Source of the DNA: G051132615 sp051132615
GTDB lineage: Bacteria > Pseudomonadota > Gammaproteobacteria > Burkholderiales > Neisseriaceae
DNA length: 64,000 nucleotides
NCBI RefSeq assembly: GCF_051132615.1
Contig: NZ_CP152375.1
Coordinates: forward strand, 2,728,001-2,792,000
Direction of reading: 5' to 3'
How positions within the stretch are numbered: position 1 is the stretch's first letter; each line of letters opens with the position of its first letter. Under the pieces are notes generated by a model. The model was not told where the DNA came from and did not search any database. It worked only from the letters and a program-made list of their open reading frames with translations. This document shows, piece after piece, positions 16,115-24,849 of the stretch. Made by a program: the position numbers and the translations under genes.

Positions 16115-18805
16115 ATGAAATTTAAAAAGAACTTGATACAGGCAAATATAGCTTTATTGATCGGATTTGGCGTAAATTATGTTTATGCTGATGCTAATGT
16201 CCCATGTGGGGATGGTGCAACAATTATAGGAACAACTGTTTTTGGCGGGGGGTGGAGTCCATCTAATGTTTGTGGTAATAACGTCACTATAGAAACAACT
16301 GGGAGTAAAACAATTGGTGGTGGTAATGAGACAAACAATACCAATGGTATTTATTATGCAATGAATGGTAATAACGCGCCTTTTGTATTTGGTAATAACT
16401 TACGTGTGACTGTAAAAGGGAGGCATGTTGATGCCGTTAGAACAAATGGCACAAGTGATGCATCTGGCCCCCATATTATTAGTATCGGTAACAATGCTAC
16501 ATTAACTGCAATAGGTACTTCAAGTGATGCTATTAATGTCGCCCAAAGCCCAGGTGGAGGTTCTGGTGCTGGAAAAATTTTATTAGGCACAAATGCTGTA
16601 GTCTCATCTGAAGCAGGCACTGCTGTTCGGGTTAACCTTACCTCACAAGCTGGTCGGTATAACTTAGCTTATCTTGCTGAAGATGCAACAATTAGCACCA
16701 AGGCAAATGGTAGTAATAATATTGATACTATAGGTTATGCTGTATTTGCAGGCAATCGCGATAATGTATTGACAAATGGTACTGCACAAGGAACAGATGT
16801 CGTTGCTGTTATTGGTGTAAGAGCCAATATCTCCACGCAAGGAAGTAATGCTTATGCTGTTTATGCCAATAAAGGTGGCGTTATTCAGTTACAAGGTAGC
16901 TCAAATGATGCTTTAGGTGTCACAACGATTACCACCACAGGGCAAGGTGCTGATGCTCTTCGTGCAGAGAAAAAAATTACCGCTAATAATAATTATAATA
17001 ATTTAGGTGGCACAATTGAATTAACAGGTGATACCACCATTATTGTTGATCAATCTTTAAACAATACTTTTGCTTTACATACCCTTGGAGAAGGTTCTCA
17101 AATTGTCTCTCAAGAAACCAATTTTTATACAGGCCTAGACAATAAATTATATGTTGGTACAGGTACGGGAGTAAATAGTGCAGATAAAACAACGACAGTA
17201 AAATCAGGGAAATTTTCTATAAAAGGCGATATGTTGGCAGAGTCAGGTTTAATTAACCTGAAAATGAATGATGGCTCTGAGTTTTATGGCAACACCTCCT
17301 TATCCCAATATACTTATTCAGATGGGCTGGGTGGTTCGCTTACAGATGCGAAAGGGCAAATTCATTTATCTATTTCTGGTACTAACAGTAAATGGCAAAT
17401 GAGTAAAAGTTCAGAATTGACTACTTTAGATGTTTCTGGTGCAAAGGTTTATTTAGGTGACCAAACGATACCAATTAATGCATCTAATCAAGTAAATCTA
17501 ACAATGCAAGACCTTAAAGGCAATAATGGTGAGTTTTTTGTGCGTACGGATATTGTCAGTTCTGACAATACATCACTAGTGAATGTCAGCGATAAAATTA
17601 TTGTGACAGGTACTTCTTCTGGAAACCATAAAATATTTGTTAATGATCAGTCAACTGGTTCTGCCTCAGGGGATGAGATTGTTCGAGTTGCAGAAATTGC
17701 CGATGGGACAGCACAATTTACGCTATCTAATGTTAATGGTTATGTTGATATGGGCGCCTATAAATATGGGTTAGTAGAAGTAGATCCCGCATTAAGTACT
17801 GCTGAGAAACATTGGTATTTAAAGGCAGGTTCTTTTCCACCAGTAAACCCTCCTGTTAATCCACCTGTTACTCCCCCTCTAACAGAAACAGCCGACCATT
17901 CTATTAATATTTTGAATATTAATTACTTGTTAAGCAATATAGAAAACCAAACATTGCTACAACGCATGGGGGAACTACGTCAATCAGAAGGTTCTGAAGG
18001 AGATGTATGGGCGCGAGCCTTTACCGGTAAATTGGATTCTTTTGCGGATAATGTAGCACAAGGCTTTGATTTAGACTATACCGGTATTCAAATAGGTGCG
18101 GATAAGCTTTTTATTAGGGAGCAAGGTCATCTTTACTTAGGTGGGATGATCGGTACAACCAAAGCAGATGCCAATTATGATATTGGTGATGGGGATACCA
18201 AAAGTTACCATGCTGGGATGTACCTTACCTACAAAGGCAATAATGGCTTTTATATTGACGGTATTGCCAAATATGTTCATATGAAAAACAATTTTACTGC
18301 ACAAACAGGTGGTGGGTACAAGGTAAAAGGTGGTGGCAATACTTCAGGGTATAGTGTGGGTATTGAAGCGGGCAAACGTTTTTATTTTGATCAACCTCAA
18401 ACTGGCTGGTATATAGAGCCTCAGGCACAATTGACTTATTCACATCAAGACAGTGCAACAGTTGAAGCGTCTAATGGTTTAAAAACCGATTTAGATGGAT
18501 TTGACTCAACCATAGGACGTATCAGTGCGATAATTGGCTACACTTTGGTTGAAGGAAATAATCCAATTGATGTGTATTTAAAAACAGGCTATATGAAAGA
18601 GTTTGATGGTAAAGCTGGTTATACTTTTAATCAGAGCAAAACAACTTACGCTAGGTATAAACTGAATGGTGATTGGTGGGATAATGGTATTGGTGTGAAT
18701 ACACAAATCAACAAAAATCATAATCTGTATATGGATCTGAATTACTCTGTTGGAAATAAATTTGATAAAGTACAGTTAAATGCTGGTTATCGTTACTCTT
18801 TTTAA
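16115..18805 (+). CDS. Autotransporter (type Va) with pertactin-like passenger
   Basis: 896-aa secreted/outer-membrane protein. Signal peptide about residues 1-26 (basic start, ALLIGFGVNYVYADA). The passenger (about 27-590) is a repetitive Gly/Asn/Thr-rich beta-helix with no protease or lipase motif I can see. It ends in a short Pro-rich linker (FPPVNPPVNPPVTPP), then an autotransporter beta-domain from about 630 (GDVWARAFTG) to the C-terminal Phe of YRYSF. Pertactin/AidA-like adhesins are the nearest guess. Monocistronic, with its own terminator. Confidence 0.92.
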   Translation: MKFKKNLIQANIALLIGFGVNYVYADANVPCGDGATIIGTTVFGGGWSPSNVCGNNVTIETTGSKTIGGGNETNNTNGIYYAMNGNNAPFVFGNNLRVTVKGRHVDAVRTNGTSDASGPHIISIGNNATLTAIGTSSDAINVAQSPGGGSGAGKILLGTNAVVSSEAGTAVRVNLTSQAGRYNLAYLAEDATISTKANGSNNIDTIGYAVFAGNRDNVLTNGTAQGTDVVAVIGVRANISTQGSNAYAVYANKGGVIQLQGSSNDALGVTTITTTGQGADALRAEKKITANNNYNNLGGTIELTGDTTIIVDQSLNNTFALHTLGEGSQIVSQETNFYTGLDNKLYVGTGTGVNSADKTTTVKSGKFSIKGDMLAESGLINLKMNDGSEFYGNTSLSQYTYSDGLGGSLTDAKGQIHLSISGTNSKWQMSKSSELTTLDVSGAKVYLGDQTIPINASNQVNLTMQDLKGNNGEFFVRTDIVSSDNTSLVNVSDKIIVTGTSSGNHKIFVNDQSTGSASGDEIVRVAEIADGTAQFTLSNVNGYVDMGAYKYGLVEVDPALSTAEKHWYLKAGSFPPVNPPVNPPVTPPLTETADHSINILNINYLLSNIENQTLLQRMGELRQSEGSEGDVWARAFTGKLDSFADNVAQGFDLDYTGIQIGADKLFIREQGHLYLGGMIGTTKADANYDIGDGDTKSYHAGMYLTYKGNNGFYIDGIAKYVHMKNNFTAQTGGGYKVKGGGNTSGYSVGIEAGKRFYFDQPQTGWYIEPQAQLTYSHQDSATVEASNGLKTDLDGFDSTIGRISAIIGYTLVEGNNPIDVYLKTGYMKEFDGKAGYTFNQSKTTYARYKLNGDWWDNGIGVNTQINKNHNLYMDLNYSVGNKFDKVQLNAGYRYSF

Positions 18806-18821
18806 ATCCTTTTAGTTAATC

Positions 18822-18853
18822 AAAAGCCAGAGCATTTGTTCTGGCTTTTATTT
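18822..18853 (+). terminator. Rho-independent terminator of the autotransporter
   Basis: 10-bp stem (18822-18831 with 18840-18849), 8-nt loop, T-rich tail. It lies between convergent genes and may serve both. Confidence 0.88.
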
Positions 18854-18867
18854 TGTCAAGATTATGT

Positions 18868-19311
18868 TTATTCTACTAAAAACACGCCACGAGGATTACC
18901 CTTATGATCGAGTTTGACCACTTTTAAAATTCCTTTTTTCGCTGGCCCCATTCCAGGAGAGGTAGCTGGCATGCCTGGTAAAGCAATGCCTTTGATATCA
19001 GGTTGTTCTTTTAATAATTTTTGAATGGATGCAACAGGTACATGACCTTCTACAACATATTGACCAATTTGCATAGTATGGCAACTAGGTGCTTTGCTGG
19101 TACCCAGTTTAACTTGAACTGAACGCATATTGTCGTGATTAATGGTTTTGACATTAAAACCATTTTTTTGCAAATAATCTGCATAGGCTTCACAACAGCC
19201 ACAAGTAGGGCTTTTATGAATGGTTGCTAAAACAGGTGCAGGTGCTGCAAATAAGGGTTGTGATGTCAAAAAGACTGTAGCAATAATGGTTGAGACAAAC
19301 AAGCGGCTCAT
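18868..19311 (-). CDS. DUF411 family metal-binding protein
   Basis: 147-aa exported protein. I chose ATG 19311 because AGGAGA stands just upstream and a signal peptide follows (LFVSTIIATVFLTSQPLFAAPA). The DUF411 domain begins at IHKSPTCGCCEAYADYL with a CxCC metal-binding motif and contains further Cys/His in APSCHTMQIG and EGHVP. Family members are linked to copper or other soft-metal handling in the periplasm. Divergent from a MocR regulator 135 bp away. Confidence 0.88.
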   Translation of the reverse strand: MSRLFVSTIIATVFLTSQPLFAAPAPVLATIHKSPTCGCCEAYADYLQKNGFNVKTINHDNMRSVQVKLGTSKAPSCHTMQIGQYVVEGHVPVASIQKLLKEQPDIKGIALPGMPATSPGMGPAKKGILKVVKLDHKGNPRGVFLVE

Positions 19312-19445
19312 GTATCTTCTCCTGATAAAGAAAAAAGCAAAATAATGGATCATGTTTGCCATTATAATCAGGATAAAATGAATAATTAATGACCTATAAA
19401 TGACAAATTTGTCATTTAGGTTTTTTTGGAACATAAATCAATCAA

Positions 19446-20852
19446 ATGAAACGTTATGAAAAGCTTGCTGATGAAATCACCAATTTGATTCGTTCTGAGG
19501 TATTAAAAATTGGCGATAAAATTCCATCTGTGCGTCAAGCTTGTCAGACTTACCGGGTCAGCCCTTCAACTGTTTTTCAGGCTTATTATTTTTTAGAAAA
19601 TAAAGGGCTTATTTTGGCTAAGGCTCGCTCTGGTTATTTTGTTCGTGATCATATGATTGATGTGTTGCAAGAGCCTGAGATATTCAGTAAAACCGCACAT
19701 ATTACCGACGTCAACATCAGTGAATTGGTTTTTTCGGTTTTGGATTTATTGCGCCATCCTCAAATTATTCCTTTTGGTTCTGCTTTTCCGAGCCCAGACT
19801 TATTTCCTTCAGAACGGTTAAGTAAAAGCATGACAAAAAGTTTAAAGCAATTGTCAACAAAAGCGATTATTAGCAGTATGACCGCAGGAGATCAACATTT
19901 ACGCAGGCAAATTGCTGTTCGCTATATGAAAAATGCGGTTCCTGTTGATAAAGAAGAGTTGGTGATCACTAATGGTGCAATGGAGGCACTCAATTTATGT
20001 TTACAAGCTGTAACTGAACCGAATGATTTAGTGGCCATTGAAGCGCCTGCATTTTATGCGACTTTGCAATCTTTGGAACGTTTAAAACTCAAAGCTGTAG
20101 AAATCCCTGTACATCCTCGTGAAGGCATTGATTTAAATGTGTTAGAAGATGTTTTAGAGCGCCTCCCCATTAAAGCATGTTGGTTTATGAGTAATTTACA
20201 TAATCCAATGGGGGCTTCTATGTCCGAGTCCAAAAAACAGCGTTTATCCGAACTTATTGAAAAATTTCAAATCCCTTTGATTGAAGATGATGTTTATGCA
20301 GAGCTTTATTATGATCAGCCTTTGAAACCTGTTAAGAGCTTTGATAAGAAGGGGTTGGTGATGCATTGTGGTTCATTTTCAAAATGCTTGGCACCAGGGT
20401 ATCGAGTAGGTTGGGTGGCTGGTGGGCGTTATATGCAAAAGATCAACCAGTTGAAGTTAATGAGTTCAATTTCTCCTTCTGTACCTGCACAAGCGGCAAT
20501 AGCTGATTATTTAGAGTATGGTGGATATGATCGTTATCTGCGTAAGTTACGTTATTTGTTGATGTCTCAACAAGATGCAATGTTAAGTGCTATTTCTCGT
20601 TATTTTCCAAAAAATGTGAAAGTGACCAAACCAAATGGCGGTTATTTTTTATGGGTTCAATGTCATGAAAAAGTAGATTCACTCTTACTTTTTAATGATG
20701 CATTAGCTCAAGGCATTAGCTTGGTACCTGGACCAATTTTTTCTGCAACCCATCATTTTCGACATTGTTTTCGTTTAAATTATGGTTACCCATGGTCAGA
20801 AGATTTTGAACAAGCAATGCAAACACTAGGTCAGTTATTACATCAATATTAA
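19446..20852 (+). CDS. MocR-type GntR regulator with aminotransferase domain
   Basis: 468-aa fusion of a GntR winged helix (about 1-70; IPSVRQACQTYRVSPSTVFQAYYFLENKGL) and a class I PLP aminotransferase-like domain. The PLP Lys lies in HCGSFSKCLAPGYRVGW. These proteins sense PLP or amino-acid/PLP adducts. PdxR-like regulators control vitamin B6 genes, but pdxY in this window is 42 kb away, so that target is only a guess. The divergent DUF411 gene is the other obvious candidate. Confidence 0.88.
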   Translation: MKRYEKLADEITNLIRSEVLKIGDKIPSVRQACQTYRVSPSTVFQAYYFLENKGLILAKARSGYFVRDHMIDVLQEPEIFSKTAHITDVNISELVFSVLDLLRHPQIIPFGSAFPSPDLFPSERLSKSMTKSLKQLSTKAIISSMTAGDQHLRRQIAVRYMKNAVPVDKEELVITNGAMEALNLCLQAVTEPNDLVAIEAPAFYATLQSLERLKLKAVEIPVHPREGIDLNVLEDVLERLPIKACWFMSNLHNPMGASMSESKKQRLSELIEKFQIPLIEDDVYAELYYDQPLKPVKSFDKKGLVMHCGSFSKCLAPGYRVGWVAGGRYMQKINQLKLMSSISPSVPAQAAIADYLEYGGYDRYLRKLRYLLMSQQDAMLSAISRYFPKNVKVTKPNGGYFLWVQCHEKVDSLLLFNDALAQGISLVPGPIFSATHHFRHCFRLNYGYPWSEDFEQAMQTLGQLLHQY

Positions 20853-20987
20853 GCGTTTTAATTACATCTGATATGGTTTTATTTTAATTATCTGTATCTG
20901 TTATTGTTTTCGTGAGATGGTTTACCCTAATGTTTATTAATAAACAGCTTATTTGGTTGTTTGAATAACGGCAGGAGGAAACAGGGT

Positions 20988-22409
20988 ATGGCGCAATTAG
21001 ACACAACAGACAATAACACACATATTATTCAATTTTATGAACCACAAAAAAAGATTTACCCAAAAAAAACCAAAGGGCGATACAGCAATATCAGGTTGTT
21101 ATTGGTCATTCTGACTCAGGCCTTTTTCTTTTTGGTTCCTTGGCTTAATTTAAATAATCGTCAGGCTTTTTTACTCGATATTATGGGGCAAAAGTTCTAT
21201 ATTTTTAATATCATTATTTGGCCTCAGGATTTGCTCTATTTAACGGGTATATTAATTTGTAGTGCTTTGGGCTTGTTTTGGTGGACAGCAATAGCTGGGC
21301 GCATATGGTGTGGTTATGCATGCCCTCAAACAGTCTACACACAAATTATGATTTGGTTTGATCGCTTATTCGAAGGAGACAGAGCCCAACAAATAAAATG
21401 GGCAAAAGCCCCTTGGGGAGGGCAAAAAATTGTTAGAAAAACCTTAAAATTAACCACTATTGTGTTTTTTTGTTTTTGGGTTGGTTTTACTTTTGTCGGG
21501 TTTTTTACGCCAATTCGAACATTATTTCAGAATTTATTGCATTTTAACTTAAGTTTGATGCAAATTGGTTGGTTGGTTTCGTATGGCTTTTTTACATTTT
21601 TGTTCGCTTATGCATTACGAGAACAAGTCTGTCGCCATATGTGCCCATATGCCCGTTTTCAAAGTGCAATGTTTGATGTGGACACTTTAATTGTTTCTTA
21701 TGATGAAAAACGAGGTGAACCAAGAGGCGCACGTAAAAAAGGCAGCGATTTTCAAGCTCAAAATAAAGGCGCGTGTATTGATTGTACTTTGTGTGTTCAG
21801 GTTTGCCCTGCGGGAATTGATATTCGTGATGGATTACAGTATGAATGTATTGGTTGTGCCGTATGTATTGATGTTTGTAATGAAGTGATGGATAAAATGA
21901 ATTATCCAAGAGGACTTATCCGTTACACCACTGAAGCAGCTTTAAAAAATGAATATCATAATGCTCATTTTGTTAAACGGCTTTTAAGGCCAAAAGTCAC
22001 AGGCTATGGCATGATTTTACTGACGGTACTTGGACTAATGGTTTTTGCTGTGATTAACAGGGTACCTTATAAAGTGGATGTCGTTAAAGATCCTTCTGTT
22101 GTTGTGAGAGAAAATAATCAGGGATGGGCCGAAAACACTTATTTGCTTAAGTTTATGAATACATCAGAGCAAGCACAGTCATTTAATATTAAGGTATCTG
22201 GGTTTGATCAAATCGGTTTGGAGGGGGCTCCTGATGAGGTTATTGTTCCTTCGGGTCAACATTTTTCTTTGCCTGTACGTGTTGCTACCCCATGGGAGAA
22301 TGCAACAGCAGGAAAGCATGATATTGTGTTTGAATTTACGACAACAAAAGGTTCTCAACCAATAGTTTTAAAAGAAAAAACCAGTTTTATTGGTGCAGAA
22401 CCTTTTTGA
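20988..22409 (+). CDS. ccoG: Cytochrome c oxidase accessory protein CcoG
   Basis: Membrane ferredoxin-like protein needed to reduce copper for cbb3 oxidase assembly. 473 aa from ATG 20988, preceded by AGGAGG at 9 nt; a TTG 27 bp upstream is less likely. It has several membrane spans, two Cys motifs in the membrane part (WCGYACPQTVY, CRHMCPYARFQ), two ferredoxin motifs (CIDCTLCVQVCP and CIGCAVCIDVCN) and a C-terminal Ig-like FixG domain. The cbb3 operon itself is not in the window. Confidence 0.94.
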   Translation: MAQLDTTDNNTHIIQFYEPQKKIYPKKTKGRYSNIRLLLVILTQAFFFLVPWLNLNNRQAFLLDIMGQKFYIFNIIIWPQDLLYLTGILICSALGLFWWTAIAGRIWCGYACPQTVYTQIMIWFDRLFEGDRAQQIKWAKAPWGGQKIVRKTLKLTTIVFFCFWVGFTFVGFFTPIRTLFQNLLHFNLSLMQIGWLVSYGFFTFLFAYALREQVCRHMCPYARFQSAMFDVDTLIVSYDEKRGEPRGARKKGSDFQAQNKGACIDCTLCVQVCPAGIDIRDGLQYECIGCAVCIDVCNEVMDKMNYPRGLIRYTTEAALKNEYHNAHFVKRLLRPKVTGYGMILLTVLGLMVFAVINRVPYKVDVVKDPSVVVRENNQGWAENTYLLKFMNTSEQAQSFNIKVSGFDQIGLEGAPDEVIVPSGQHFSLPVRVATPWENATAGKHDIVFEFTTTKGSQPIVLKEKTSFIGAEPF

Positions 22410-22414
22410 TGTTT

Positions 22415-23278
22415 TTAATGTTTAGTGGTTGGTTTTAAATTCAGACACCAAAATGATAAACCAACCATTAAGCCGCCAATAATATTACCAATGGTAACAG
22501 GAATAAGGTTTTTAACCATAAAATTATGTATGGTTAAATCAGCATATTGCTCAACAGAAATATTGGCTATTTGCCAAAATTCAGGTTGAGCATACGTTTT
22601 GATTAAAATCCCCATGGGGATCATAAACATATTGGCAATGCTGTGTTCAAAACCGCCAGCAACAAACATGGCTACGGGCAGCACCATAACAAAAAGCTTG
22701 TCAGTTAAAGTCTTTCCTGCCAGCGCCATCCAAGCGGCTAAACAGACCATCAAATTAGCTAATATACCTAGAAAGACAGCTTCTGTAAAAGAGTGGTGCA
22801 GTTTATGGGTGCTGATATTGAGGATATTCACTCCCCATTGACCGTTAGCGGACATATGTTGTCCTGCAAACCAAATAATAGCAACAAAAATTAAAGCGCC
22901 AATAAAGTTACCAACATAAACAAAGAACCAGTTTTTAAACATGCATGTCCAACTGATCTTTCCTGTGGCTTTTGGTACTGAAGTTAAGATAGTCGAAGTA
23001 AATAAATCTACACCGCATATAACGACAAGTGTTAAACCTAATGAAAAGCAGATGCCGCCAACAAGTTTAGCCATACCATAAGGCATGGTTGCAGATCCTG
23101 TTGTAACGGTTGTATAAAAGGCAAAAGCAATAGAGATAAAAACACCTGCAATAATAGATGAAACCAAGCAGGAAAAGAGTTTTTTCTGGGCTTTATAACA
23201 AAAAGCATTATCCGCTAGCTTTGCTGTATCAACGGGGGAAAGCATTGTCACATTATCTTGTGGGGCAGGTGAGCTCAA
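22415..23278 (-). CDS. focA: Formate/nitrite transporter (FocA type)
   Basis: Pentameric inner-membrane channel for formate. About 287 aa with six membrane segments and typical FNT motifs (SIAFAFYTTVTTG, GVDLFTSTI, NFIGALIF, AGFEH-like AGGFEHSIANMF). The start is taken as TTG 23278 because AAGGAG lies 6 nt before it; reading from TTG 23296 would put that Shine-Dalgarno inside the gene. Its stop is 5 bp from that of ccoG. Formate export or import fits the formate-tetrahydrofolate ligase in the same window. pflB is not adjacent. Confidence 0.88.
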   Translation of the reverse strand: MSSPAPQDNVTMLSPVDTAKLADNAFCYKAQKKLFSCLVSSIIAGVFISIAFAFYTTVTTGSATMPYGMAKLVGGICFSLGLTLVVICGVDLFTSTILTSVPKATGKISWTCMFKNWFFVYVGNFIGALIFVAIIWFAGQHMSANGQWGVNILNISTHKLHHSFTEAVFLGILANLMVCLAAWMALAGKTLTDKLFVMVLPVAMFVAGGFEHSIANMFMIPMGILIKTYAQPEFWQIANISVEQYADLTIHNFMVKNLIPVTIGNIIGGLMVGLSFWCLNLKPTTKH

Positions 23279-23317
23279 AACAATCTCCTTAATCAAATGG
23301 TAATTGTATAGTCATGT

Positions 23318-23329
23318 ATAGTTAACTAT
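23318..23329. promoter_or_regulatory. Palindrome upstream of focA
   Basis: ATAGTTAACTAT is a perfect 12-bp palindrome, preceded by two direct copies of TGTATAGT (from about 23306 and 23316). It lies 40 bp before focA and may be an operator for an unknown regulator. It is not an FNR site. Confidence 0.3.
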
Positions 23330-23452
23330 TCTATTATAAGAAAAAAAGATAAAAGTTGCTTTTTATCAAGAAAATGATTTGATTTGAAAAAAGGAAAAGC
23401 ATGATATGTATAAAATTGGGTGTAAATTTTTTAAATAGAAGATACTTATGTA

Positions 23453-24355
23453 TTATATATGTTCTTTTGTCATAATAACATAATCTTTTTTTCGTGTTTC
23501 ATTTAAAGCAAAAATTAAATCACGGATTTGAGTTTTATAGCCTCTGATCCCGACTCTATTATAAAAACAAACAGAGTCATTATCCTGATAATAACGAATT
23601 TGGTAGTCCGGTAAATTATTTTGTTTGACAACGGTTTTGATCGAACGTCTAAATTCCCTTAATGATGCAATACTGCCTGTAATGGTATATAAATCACGTA
23701 GAGAGACAGAATGTCTGGCTTGGTGTGCACAGCGTTTACAGGCTATCAGATACAATCGCCTTTCTAGAGGTTTTCTGAGGAAAAAATAGTCTTGGTGTAT
23801 GGCGACTATTCGTTTGGCTAAAATGGCATTAAATAGCCAGTCAGGAAATACAACTTCAATGGCAATCATTTGATTTTTTTCATTTTTTATTTTACGCCAA
23901 GAATCTATTAAACAAATGGTTGTGGTGTATTCTTTAGACGGAATGTGAATGGTAATTTGGTTATCATTTAGACGTTGTAGCGATTCAAAAAGTTGCTGAT
24001 AACAGTTGCCACTTGTGCGTCGATTGGTGGCAATTAAAAAGCTGTGTGCACTAAATTGAATAGCTGGATTTGTTAAGTGAAAAGATTTTGATTTTATTTG
24101 ATTATAAAGCAAAGTGATCGCATAGTTCCAAATATCCATATCATAAATCCCGACACAGGCATGTTTTTTTGATTCTATTTTAATATTGATATTATGTTGA
24201 TGCACATTTTGTCTTACTTTTGTTTGTGTCAGTTGCAAGGCAAAAACAGGAATGGAATGTGTGCTGTTTAGCAAATTTTTTGGCAGAGCATTGTTAATGT
24301 CTACTGTATAAAAATGACTTTGTCGGTACATTAATGAAGGGGCATTTTTGATCAT
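23453..24355 (-). CDS. Plasmid-type replication initiator (RPA / RepA family)
   Basis: 300-aa protein resembling the replication initiator protein A family of proteobacterial plasmids. The recognisable segments are MDIWNYAITLL, FSAHSFLIATNRRTSGNCYQQL, the DWLFNAILAKR then DYFFLRKPLERRLY block, and SIASLREFRRSIK, with winged-helix character. The start ATG has GGAG 7 nt upstream. No partition, mobilisation or toxin genes are nearby, and the neighbours (focA, hutH) are chromosomal. So it is either a relic of an integrated plasmid or a chromosomally fixed copy. Confidence 0.8.
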   Translation of the reverse strand: MIKNAPSLMYRQSHFYTVDINNALPKNLLNSTHSIPVFALQLTQTKVRQNVHQHNINIKIESKKHACVGIYDMDIWNYAITLLYNQIKSKSFHLTNPAIQFSAHSFLIATNRRTSGNCYQQLFESLQRLNDNQITIHIPSKEYTTTICLIDSWRKIKNEKNQMIAIEVVFPDWLFNAILAKRIVAIHQDYFFLRKPLERRLYLIACKRCAHQARHSVSLRDLYTITGSIASLREFRRSIKTVVKQNNLPDYQIRYYQDNDSVCFYNRVGIRGYKTQIRDLIFALNETRKKDYVIMTKEHI

Positions 24356-24849
24356 GGTTCGCTCCGACTTCTTTTTCTCTATTATCGAAGATAGAGTATA
24401 TTTATTCAGAATAATTACAAATTCATGTTTTTTTTATTGTGTGAATCATTAGTTAAAATATACATGTATATAATTAATTAATCAATTTTCTATTTGCAAT
24501 CTACTTAAAATTTTATTTTTTTATATTATTTATATTCGTTGTTTTATACATAACATATCGTCATTTCATACACGCAAAATAAATCTTTATTTGTTTGGTA
24601 TTAACATTGAGATGCTTTATAGACAATGCCTTTACTGTTTTTTTCTTTTGTTTAATAAAACCCATAAATATTTTTAATTAAGGTTTTTTATAAAGGTTAA
24701 GATAGTATTTTGCAAAAGAGATTCACTAATAATAAATTTAATTAGCATGTCTATACAGAATTTTTTAATAAGAAATTTTTAAATATCTAAAGATGTGTAT
24801 AAATTCTCTTAATTTTGGTTTTTTTAAAGAAATAGAAAGGGCTTCATCC
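24356..24849. other. AT-rich non-coding region between the RPA gene and hutH
   Basis: Nearly 500 bp without a convincing gene. It contains one clear palindrome (24458-24471) and long A/T runs. I looked for iterons or DnaA boxes that would suit an origin for the neighbouring initiator and found no repeated unit. The hutH promoter must lie here. Confidence 0.5.
24458..24471. promoter_or_regulatory. Possible HutC-related operator upstream of hutH
   Basis: ATATACATGTATAT is a perfect 14-bp palindrome made of the same TGTAT/ATACA half-sites as the stronger HutC-like sites before hutU and hutD, but with the halves in the opposite order. It lies about 380 bp before hutH, so its role is uncertain. 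Confidence 0.3.

Noticed and set aside
24356..24849. Replication origin with iterons next to the RPA gene
   Set aside because: No repeated 17-22-bp unit or DnaA-box cluster could be found by eye.
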